Positions 55,299 through 64,000 of a DNA stretch of 64,000 nt are shown in pieces. Every line of letters starts with the position of its first letter. The stretch's first letter is position 1. Both the position numbers and the translations under genes were made by a program. This stretch comes from Laguncularia racemosa (taxonomy: Eukaryota > Streptophyta > Magnoliopsida > Myrtales > Combretaceae): assembly GCA_037954665.1 (NCBI GenBank), contig JBBMOL010000193.1, positions 372,001 to 436,000 on the forward strand, in the 5' to 3' direction. The notes below the pieces were generated by a model. It made no database searches. It had not been told where the DNA came from and saw only the letters and a list, made by a program, of their open reading frames with translations.

Positions 55299-57603
55299 AT
55301 GAATGTGAATAACTTAAAACTTACAAAATTTTGCATATTCGACAAATTGAAGGAAATGCTCAAGCACGTAGATTGGAAATGGAATACTTGTTGCATGAGA
55401 CATGAGGATGATCTAGTAAGATATAGATTGAGGATGCAATCACTACAAATCAAATATGAACACTTCTCACTCTACAAGATGGTAGATGAAATAATGGAAG
55501 ATTAGAGAATCAGATTGACTAAGTAGTGGCAAATTCAACTGGATAAGCTAAGTGAAGATCTTAGAGATAGGTATAGTAGGTATATTGCCACACTTGCTTT
55601 AGAAGCTTGATTTGTGATGATGATACGGATAGAGGAGGAGCTACCTAAAATACTATTTATGGCTCAATTCAATCTAAAAATGGGGTATCCCTAAGAAGTC
55701 CCAACCTCTCCAATCAAGTCTAGAAGAAACTCACGGATGTATGAGAGAGGGATTTATGATTGGAAGCTGAGAGTTAATTGAGGGTTGTTATACTCAAATG
55801 ACTCTTGGGATACCATGGACTACATTAAACATCAAGAGTTCAAGATCGTAGATTGATAAGGGCATATTCTACTCATATTTTATTGTGCGAATCATGTTAA
55901 ATTCTAATTAATATTATGGAAATTCTAAAGAAATGGTACTTAATTAGGTTTATTATGCTATTTCAGGTCTTTAAGAGCTTAGAGTGCAAACATGAGTGAT
56001 TTAGAGGAGTTTTAAGCACTTAAAGGAATGTTGAACAAAGGAGACAAGCTACTCATTACTTTATACCATTGACTTTGAGGATCAACTTTTAAAAACATAA
56101 TTTAGGCTAGCTTTGATCACCAACTTAAGAGAAGGATAGCTACCGGCCTAAGTTGGTGGCCTTGGGAGGAAACACTATCAACTTTAATGCTAGCTTTAAG
56201 AGCCAATCAAAAGACATTCCTTTGGTTAGGATAAAAACTCCAAATGTGAGGGATTGAGGGGATATCTTATCTTTATCTTTCTGTTACTTTTGAACCCTAT
56301 AGAGAGTGAAGGGAGAGAACTTATTGATGTTGCAAATTTTCATCAATTGGATTCATTAGAACCATCTAGGAGAGACTCATTTATCAAGGATTTGCAGGAT
56401 TATTGTATTGCGATTGATTCTTATTCTATCAAATTGGTGATCTCTAAACTAGCAATTTCTTATTCAATTCATAAACTAATTTTGTTATCAATTATGAATT
56501 CCATTATAGTAACTTCTTTGATTTATATTTGTGTTTTCAATAACATGATGTTCTAAGTTTATTTATGGGAAGATGATGAAACCCTAGAATAACTAAGATG
56601 GTGATTGTAGTTATATTATTAGATTGTTAGAAATGTGGAAGATTCATATTGTAAATCTTATATTATAAATTTTGATTTCTTGCTTAAATTAGGATTATAG
56701 GAATTTTAATGACTTAGAAGGGAAATTAGGATTCAATAAGATTTCTTAAATTAGGTTGAATAATAATTGCAGAAATAGGATTACTTTAATCTAACTAAAA
56801 ATTGTTTTAGGACGTAATGCAATATTCCTAATTATTTTCTCACTAAAGAATTAGAAGAAATTAGGATAGAAAATTAGTCAACTATATAATTGAGAGATTT
56901 GTAGTTAAATAATAGATTCCTCTATTAATTTGTTTGGCGAAAGCTAATAAATTGATTTTGGGGTTTTGAGTTTTAAAAATTTGGAAAAGAAATAAAGACT
57001 TTCACAATTTCATATGAATATCCACACTGCTAAGAATCATTATGATATGATGGCAATCTAATTAGTGAAACTAGTGTGGATTCAGTTTTCCTACTCTCAT
57101 AAGAATTCTCCCCTATTCTTAGTGAAAATCTTGGTTGATTAGATTAATTAGTATTTGATTAGTTAATTCTATCAATTTAATTACCTAAATAATAATAGAA
57201 TCTGATATTGGTTTAGTACTTAATTAGTCCTCATAGAATCAACACTCGACTCATTACTATATTACTTGATCGGACCCAATGCACTTGCTAGTTGAATTCA
57301 CTTTTAAAATTATATATATACAACGGATCATAGACCAAGGAGATATGTTTGTGGTAGAACCAGAATTATGAGAAGATTGGGAGGAGGAAGATCTAGAAGA
57401 GGATCTACCTCCCAAAGAAAATTCTAATTTAGAGGGCACTTCAAGAAATGAGAGCGTAGCCTTAAACTCCCTAAGAGAACAAAAAGAGGAAGAACAACAA
57501 GAAGAGGAAGAGGAAGAGGAAGTGGAAGAAGAAGAGGAAGAGGAAGAAGAACATATAAGAGAAAGCAATGAGGATGCAAGTGAAGGATCAGGAAACATCG
57601 CCT
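55299..57603 (+). pseudogene. Unrecognised ORF of an LTR element, split in frame by a solo LTR
   Basis: From the ATG at 55299 one frame runs to 55853 (about 185 codons, five stops). It stops at the solo LTR 55854-57330 and, once the 5-bp duplication is counted once, resumes in the same frame at 57336 for about 90 codons with one stop, ending at 57601-57603. The first part is helical and charged (FDKLKEMLKHVDWKWNTC, LRMQSLQIKYEHFSL); the second ends in a long Glu-rich tail. No zinc knuckle, protease or RT motif is present. In its position it stands where gag should be, but I do not recognise it as gag. The start codon choice is provisional (an upstream in-frame stop lies at 55287). Confidence 0.6.
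55854..57330 (+). mobile_element. Solo LTR, Athila/Tat-like, TSD tagat/tagac
   Basis: TGATAAGGGC to ACGGATCA, 1,477 bp. Flanks are tagat (55849-55853) and tagac (57331-57335), four of five bases equal. The body follows the order of Athila 1 LTRs (gtgcaatat-like, attagcgggagc-like aagctaataaattgattttgggg, tgacggcaatctaattag, cacttgctag) but is strongly diverged. No internal domain remains. Confidence 0.8.
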
Positions 57604-57940
57604 AGGAGTCTAAGAACGGAGTTAGAACAATTTTGAAAAAGCAATGTATATAAGGAATAGTAATGCTTCTATGTTAGTAAGACTCGAGAGGGAAAATTTT
57701 GTCATGTAGTATATATATCCCTCTAAGTTGACATATGTCTAAGTTAGAAACCCAAGAAATGTAAATTTTGATAAAGTATATATAAAATATCACAAAATTC
57801 ATGTATTTTTTACCTTGATGCAATTATAAAGATATGTTATATGACCTTTATTGATATTCATATCATTATTGATATATATATCATTGGAAATGTCCTAACA
57901 TATTTTATATGTTACATTTATAAATTACAGTGGAAATATC
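57604..57940. other. AT-rich stretch, no gene seen
   Basis: Probably the rest of the unknown-ORF element. No LTR or polypurine tract was recognised before Athila 2 begins. Confidence 0.4.
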
Positions 57941-59341
57941 TGATCTACGTAAAAAGAGATATAAAATAAGCGTGAATAAATACCAGCAAGTGTACTGGAT
58001 CAGATCAAGCAATATAGTGAGAGAAGAGTGTTGAACCACGAAGATTGGTTAAGTAATAGACCTATATTAATTTCTACTATTATTTAGGTAATCATATTTG
58101 ATGAGAATAAAATGTGAATGAATTATGCTAAATGTGTAAAAAGAGAATTGTGTTGAAAAAGGATAAATGGATGGTGAGAAAATAGAATCTACCCTAATTT
58201 TTACTAATCATATTGCCTTCATGTTATAATAACTTATAGTTATATGGATTTTCACAAGAAATTGACAAAACCTTAATCCTTTTTCAAGTTTTAAAGTACC
58301 ATAACCCCAATTTAATTTAATAGCTCCTGCTAATTAAAATCAATGGAGGATTCTAATTTACGATCATAAATTTCCCAATTATATGATTGCCTAATATCTT
58401 TAAAATAATTTCTCCTAATCCCTTAGTGAAAAATTAAATAAACAATGTTGCATGAAACACTTAGGTCAATCTCTAATAAAATTCAAAAACGCCGCTTCCG
58501 CATAAATTATTAAATCTTACTTGGGAATTATAATAAATCCTAAATTTCTCTTTCAAGTCATTTAAATTTCTATGCACTGATTTCAATTACAAAATACAAT
58601 TCATAGTAGGAATTCTCATATAAACATTCCACATATCTATATATTCTATAACATGAATACAATGATCATTTTAGTTGAATTATGGCTTCATCATGTTTCC
58701 CACAGAGATAATTTAGAACATTATGGTGTGGATTGCATAAAAACAATTTAAATGAATAGGTGCAATGGAATTCATATTGAATAATAAAAATGAACTAATA
58801 AATTTCATAAAAGAAAATAAAATAAATGAAACAATTGCTATAATCTACAAAAGTTTGTAGAACTTCAATCTTCTAAAATGATTCCTAGAATTCTTCAATT
58901 GAACGTAACCTTCAACAATGTAACCTTCTTTCTTCAAACTAAAATTTGGAATAAAATGAAAAAGAATTAAAGAGAAGATAAAATCCTAAAGACAAGAATG
59001 ACTCCCATAGGTTCACGCAAGGGGTCTATTTATAGATCCAAAGAAGAGGAGGATAAGGCTGATCTGATATAGAATTGAGTCAGCAAATCAATCAAGATAA
59101 GGTTTTGGAGAGATTTTCGCATAGGCATCTATAATTAGTCAAGGCCAACAGTCGTTCCATGCAATTCTTCCAATTTTGGGAAAAACTCCTCCAATTAACT
59201 TATATTTTACTTTTAGGTCCTCAAAACCTAAATTTTCACAATAAACACCATTAAGTACCATTTCTTTATATTTTCTTATAATATTGAAATAAATTTAATA
59301 TAAATCCTAAAAGAAAATATAAGTATAGTGTGATCTTATCA
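57941..59341 (-). repeat. 3' LTR of Athila 2
   Basis: 1,401 bp, reverse complement of the Athila 1 LTR type, including the TATA box (tatttatag, about 59025-59033). The GC-rich array is reduced to a short remnant near 59138 (caaggccaacagtcg), which accounts for much of the length difference. Confidence 0.85.
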
Positions 59342-60920
59342 ACATCCCCACACTTGACTTTTTTCTTGTCCTCAAGCAAAATAATTGAAATGAATAAGAG
59401 AAATTTGTTATTAAACTTTTGGTGCCCATTGCTCTAACCATACTGAAACTTGTAACTAAAATAATCTAGTTCAAATTTAGTAGTTAATCTAAATAAAAAA
59501 GATTTTTAATCTCTATGTTGAACAATTGAATTCTCCTTCAAAAGAAGAATACTTAGTCCATATGAAAAAACATTCATTTACTTCATTGGTTATTATCAAG
59601 TATAATCTCCCTCAATTTTTCTTCTCTAAACAAGATAACAAAAAGTGAAAGCATATGGTATCCATTTTTTTCCTAGAATTTCTCCCTCTTCAATTTAGTC
59701 TTTATTTCACTTATTGCCCAGTATTCAACATTTTCTTTTTAATTTTACTTAATTGATAGCAGAGTCAGCCTTCACTCTTTTGAGAGACCAAAGCCTGCCT
59801 ATGTGAACCTGACTTTCATTAAGGTACTAAAATTTTTACCTTTCCACCCTTCTCATTATTGTGAGTTCATTAAGTCGGCACATCCCGGGCTCATCACCCA
59901 AGTGACCGGGTTTTAAAAGGGACCTCTATAAACTCTTCCTTACACTAACATTTAACATTGGATACTCTTAACTCACTTACCTGAGTCATTGGAGTAAAGG
60001 CTCTAATTGCCTTTTTTTTTTTTTTGGTATAGTTAAGACTATTTTTATAAGGGATCACTAAGTAAAAGATTTCCTTTACCTCTTTCACTAGGTGTTAAGG
60101 TATTCTCGAATAAATTTCAAGAGAAATTTATCCTAACCAATTTTTCCATGAAGTAAACCTGCTTGTTTTTTCAACTTAAGGACTTCAAATCTCAACTTCA
60201 AAAGCTAAACATAGGGTAAATCCGTTCTTTAGAGACTTTACTATTAAATTTTAACTATGTAAACCAATCACAACAGTTGGTGAGTGGGGCACCAATCTAA
60301 GTCAATTTCAAGATTTTACTGATTATAAACACTTAAGGACATAAAGAAAGCATGGGAATTGCAAGCTCATGATGTGTGCAATCAATCATTATACTTCTAC
60401 ATTTATAATCCCTTCCCCACACTTCAATTGGACAATGTCCTCATTGTTCCTATAATAGCACAAACTTAGGGAAAAGAATGTCAATGCAAACAAAATAAAA
60501 TAAAATTGAAAAGCTGGTACTTCCCTGGTGTCAAGTTTTTTATCAGCAAGAAAATTCCTCCAAAATGTTTGTCATCCCTGAAGGTCTTGGTGAGTCCCCA
60601 ATCTCTTTCAATAAGGCAGTTATATATCCTCCACACAAAATGAATTGTACCCTTGTATCCTCAATCTGTCTGCTCATAAGATTAGCTACCTCGCAGTCAT
60701 GAGAAAATAAGTGAGTAAGAGAGAGAAAAGGGCCAATGTCTAAAAACTAGATAAAGGTCGGTACCCTGTACCTATACGCTACTTGCCTTGAATTCGAATT
60801 TATATATATATATATATCATCGGAAATAAAACACTAGTGTATACAAATATTGAGCATGGGTTGCCTCCCTTGAAGCGCTTAGTTTATAGTCGCTAGCCCG
60901 ACTTTTCCAATTCATGTCCT
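59342..60920 (-). other. Polypurine tract and non-coding 3' region of Athila 2
   Basis: The polypurine tract reads GTCAAGTGTGGGGATGT on the minus strand (59358-59342). The rest corresponds to 48943-50181 of Athila 1 in inverted orientation. No envelope-like ORF. A TA microsatellite lies near 60802-60817. Confidence 0.65.
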
Positions 60921-61452
60921 CTAATCTCCTAAATCTACAGCTGTGGCATCTTTATCAACATTTTCCCCTTCATAGTAATGTTTGAGAAGATAACCGTTTA
61001 CCTTGAAAGTATGGTTATCTTCTGCCTTCAACTCAACTGCACCATAAGGAAACACATTAAAAATTTCAAAGGGTCCAAACCATCGTGACTTCAACTTACC
61101 TGGGAATAGCTTCAAGCGGGAGTTGTATAGTAAGACCTTCTGACCAGGGAAGAATTCTCTCCTCACAATGTTCTTATCATGCCATCGCTTTGTTCGTTCT
61201 TTATAAATTTTGGCTTTTTCATATGCTTCTTCTCTCATTTCAGCCATCTGATTTAGTTGAAGCAATCTTTTTTTTTCCTGCAGCTTCCTCATCAAAGTTA
61301 AGGTATTTAATAGCCTAGTATGCCTTATGCTCGAGTTCTACTAGTAAGTGACACGATTTACCAAAAATAATCTTGTAGGGGGACATTCCTATAGGGGTTT
61401 TAAGCGCTGTTCTATAAGGCCATAATGCATCATCAATTTTTAAAGACCAATC
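60921..61452 (-). pseudogene. Integrase C-terminal part of Athila 2
   Basis: The open 124 codons (61295-60921) encode the region after the catalytic core: YEKAKIYKERTKRWHDKNI, then PGQKVLLYNSRLKLFPGKLK and WFGPFEIFNVFPYGAVEL, a typical Athila/Tat C-terminal domain. Upstream (61452-61296) YGKSCHL-type code continues with stops. This domain is missing in Athila 1. Confidence 0.82.
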
Positions 61453-62491
61453 TGATGTGCCTAAATCCACTAAAAAGCATAATAAAAAGACTTAAGAAAA
61501 ACAATCTCAAGTCAAGGCAAAACCAGATCCACAAAGGGTAATTTCATATGCACCCTAATGAAGATATGATGAAGTCCAAATGTTCAAAGATATAATTGTA
61601 ATACCAAAATGATAATATCTTCTAACAACACTCTAATCTCATATAATCCATGCAAATAATCCACAAATTCAAAAGAAAACCTCAATTATAAGAATTCCTT
61701 TCCACAAGTGAAATTCACGTTTTCAAGTGGATTCTTCAATGATGATCCAAATCCAATTGCTAAGTACTTCAAATAAACTCAAGAATTCATGAACAATAAG
61801 ATGTATTTCTGACCAAGAACTATTTCAATTCAACCCTAGATATGACACACTAGAGAAGAAAAGAAATCACAACAAAATGAAATCGATATAACTCACAATT
61901 TCAAGATGTTGTACTCGCCACAATTTCAACTCTTGGGATTGAAATTGATAAGAGTTTAGATGAAAATTAGGAACCCTAATTCTCACATGAAAAGAAGTGT
62001 TTGTTCTGCCAAATTAAGCTTCCTCAAACCCTCTCTTAAGCAAGTATTTATACTTGCTACTCCTAGGGTTAGAAAGTAGTCAAAATTACAAGTTTGCCAC
62101 TTTTAAGATAGCTGGCCCTAAATGAAAATTACAAGGAAATAAAAGGTGTCTCAAAACCAAATTCAACCAAAATAGTTCATAAAAGAATAAATAAATAAAA
62201 GAAATGGTCTTCAAGATACCGGTCTTCTATAGGATCCATCGACCCAACTCATTGCCAGTTTAGGTCGGTCCATGGATAACCCATAAGCTGAGTCTAAGGG
62301 AGTTTGTCCATTGCCCTATAAAATATGATAAGTGTACCTGTTGGAAAATACAATACAAGAATAATAGAAAAGAGGTTAATATATAAATAATTCTGGGGTC
62401 GATCTGCTCGAAATGTGCCCTCATCGCTAAGATATGAAATACTTTAGTTCTTGCCCTAATGATAGGTCTTGTCGGATTTTTATTCCTATCA
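61453..62491 (-). mobile_element. Solo LTR of the pol-less Ty3 clade, TSD caatc/caatt
   Basis: TGATGTGCC to ATTCCTATCA, 1,039 bp, flanked by caatc (61448-61452) and caatt (62492-62496). Termini and the palindromic TATA box match the LTRs of the elements at 3930 and 30376. The integrase homology of Athila 2 continues on both sides. It lacks the threefold PBS-containing unit. Confidence 0.85.
62040..62057 (-). promoter_or_regulatory. Palindromic TATA box of the solo LTR
   Basis: GCAAGTATTTATACTTGC, identical in core to the sites at 4867, 10593, 30708 and 33560. Confidence 0.6.
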
Positions 62492-63110
62492 CAATTTTTC
62501 CTAGATGCATTGACAGTCTTCTCTAGAATTCGCTTAATTTCCCTATTAGATACCTCAACTTATCTACATGTTTGTGGATGATAAGGGGTGGCAATTTTGT
62601 GAGTAACTCCATATTTTAATAACAATTTTATCAAATTGCCTGTTACAAAAATGTTCCCCCATCACTTATTATAACTCTAGGTACCCCAAATCTTGAAAAT
62701 ATATTCTTTTTCAAAAATTTAATAACAACCCTACTGTTATTAGTTTGTAGAGCAACTGCCTTTACCCATTTTGAAACATAATCAAAAGCTAAAAGAATGT
62801 ATTTGTTTGAAAAAGATGATGGAAAAGGACCCATAAAGTTGATTCCCCAAACGTCAGAAAGCTCAATTACAAGTATATTGTTTTGTGGTAATTCGTGTCT
62901 TCTAGAAATGTTGCCAGTCCTTTGACATTGAGCACAAGACATGATGTAGTTCCTACAATTACTGAACAACCTAGGCCAATAAAATCCACATGATAAAATT
63001 TTAGCTATCGTTCTTTCTACACCAAAGTGGCCTCTTGCCTCCTTAAAATGACAATGTTGTATAATGCTAAGTTGTTCACTTTCAGGCACGCACAGTCTAA
63101 TTATTTAGTC
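62492..63110 (-). pseudogene. Integrase zinc domain and catalytic core of Athila 2
   Basis: The 148-codon open part (63089-62643) includes the HHCC region (HCHFKEARGHFG, CAQCQRTGNISRRH) and the start of the core. The first catalytic Asp is Asn here (WGINFMGPFP; codon at 62840-62838), a G-to-A change relative to Athila 1. The second Asp (ISDGG) is kept. After 62643 a frameshift near F-L interrupts the frame, and the Glu region follows towards 62500. Confidence 0.85.
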
Positions 63111-64000
63111 AGCACAATGTTTAAAGAGATATGGTTCATCCCAAAAATAAAACTTCACATTATGTAAAAATTTCTTTTTTTGTTGGTAAGATAGACCATA
63201 TGGAGTGATTTTGCTAACAAAATAATTAATGATATCAGCATACTAAGGTAATCCTTTGACTTCTACTGCATGCAATTGTTCATCAGGGAACTTTTCATTA
63301 ATAGGTGAATTAAAACAATTAGATTCCAAACGAGATAAATGATCAGCCACCACATTTTCAGTTCCCTTCTTATCTTTAATTTCCAGGTTAAATTCTTGCA
63401 GTAGTAGAATCCATCGAATTAACTGAGGTTTAGCATCATTTTTAGCAAATAAATACTTAAGGGCAGCATGGTCAGTATATACTATGATTTTAGAACCTAT
63501 CAGATAAGGCCAGAATTTATCGCATGCAAATATAACTGCTAAAAGTTCTTTTTCAGTTGTGGCATAATTCCTTTAGGCATTTAAAGTTCTACTTGCATAG
63601 TATATTACATGAAATGACTTATCTTTCCTTTGCCCAAGTACTGCTCCTACAGCATAGTTGCTAGCATCACACATCAACTCAAATGGAAGCTCCCAATCAG
63701 GTGCAACAATCACTGGTGTAGTAGTGAGCTTCTCCTTCAATAAATTGAGTGCCTGCAAACAATTGTCATCAAAGATAAAGGCAGAATCTTTTCCTAATAA
63801 ATTACAAAGTGGTCTTGAGATTTTAGAAAACTCCTTGATAAATCTCCAGTAAAAGCCAGCATATCCCAAGAAGCTTCTGATTCCTTTCATTGTAATAGGT
63901 GGTGGTAGCTTCTCTATCACCTCTACTTTTGCCCTATCAACCTCAATTCCCTGCTTAGACACTTTGTACCTTAAGACTATTCCCTCTCTTACCATGAAAT
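63111..64000 (-). pseudogene. RNase H and end of RT of Athila 2, running off the window
   Basis: From 63995 to 63573 the frame encodes the end of RT (VSKQGIEVDRAK, GIRSFLGYAGFYWRFI) and the start of RNase H (FELMCDASNYAVGAVLGQ, HVIYYASRTLNA). A stop follows; homologous RNase H code (YTDHAALKYL, HLSRLES) continues to about 63300, with more stops. The FMDD motif lies outside the window. Confidence 0.85.

Larger units (their letters stand above)
57941..64000 (-). mobile_element. Athila/Tat-type Ty3 element 2, minus strand, cut by window edge
   Basis: The 3' LTR lies at 57941-59341 (TGATCTACG to CTTATCA, reverse orientation), followed to the right by the polypurine tract, a non-coding 3' region, integrase, RNase H and RT, all on the minus strand and closely related to Athila 1. 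RT N-terminus, gag and the 5' LTR are outside. A solo LTR interrupts integrase at 61453-62491. With Athila 1 on the plus strand, the two copies form a large inverted pair with their 3' ends facing. Confidence 0.88.

Noticed and set aside
57257..57598. Serine-rich minus-strand ORF
   Set aside because: It is the complement of GAA/GAG-rich code for the acidic tail on the plus strand, which is in frame with the upstream ORF.
1..64000. A novel defence, toxin or metabolic gene cluster
   Set aside because: No group of linked intact genes exists in the window; apart from the kinase, the recognisable code is transposon-derived or fragmentary.

Overview
The window is plant nuclear DNA, almost certainly from a eudicot. 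It contains nested LTR retrotransposons of several Ty3/gypsy and Ty1/copia lineages, a hAT relic, a piece of plastid DNA, and one seven-exon G-type lectin S-receptor-like kinase gene with plant splice sites. I do not identify the species. No rRNA, tRNA, CRISPR array or prokaryotic operon was seen. The receptor kinase on the minus strand (25252-28896) is the only gene that reads as intact; everything else recognisable as coding is broken.

Layout, left part. 1-3108: 3' end of a CRM-like Ty3 element (gag zinc knuckle, protease, RT fused by deletion to integrase, 3' LTR). 3930-11013: a minus-strand Ty3 element with 5-bp target duplications (aaata) that keeps gag and protease but has lost nearly all of pol; its LTRs carry a threefold tandem repeat that includes primer-binding-site copies, and its 5' LTR is split by a solo LTR (8560-10186, TSD caaat). 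11019-16115: AT-rich DNA with a ~585-bp tandem duplication and LTR fragments. 16081-17391: hAT (DUF659) transposase pseudogene, followed by an XRCC3-like fragment (18478-19045). 20690-21575: LTR fragment of a dispersed family.

Middle. 22036-24168 is a truncated tandem paralogue of the receptor kinase, interrupted by about 1.5 kb of DNA that includes a degraded plastid psbK fragment. The intact kinase follows. 29640-35645 is a minus-strand copia relic split by a plus-strand pol-less Ty3 element (30376-34040). 35850-39378 is the 3' part of a Tekay/Del-like chromovirus with its 2-kb LTR. 39379-51974 is a second minus-strand copia element whose gag is split by a full-length Athila/Tat element (42945-51750, TSD cctag).

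Right part. 52345-52497 holds an unassigned exon-like ORF, 53280-53940 simple repeats, 54055-57603 an LTR element with an unrecognised acidic-tailed ORF split in frame by a solo LTR (55854-57330). 57941-64000 is a second Athila/Tat copy on the minus strand, running off the window and itself carrying a solo LTR (61453-62491). Relative order can be read from the nesting: copia B before Athila 1; copia A before the pol-less element; the unknown-ORF element before its solo LTR; Athila 2 before its solo LTR.

The points most worth a second look are the tandem LTR/PBS triplication, a palindromic TATA box conserved in five LTRs of one clade, CACGG/CCGTG dyad arrays recurring at four loci, the split ORF of unknown function, and the plastid insert in the broken kinase copy. 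All family assignments are from reading the sequence, without database searches.
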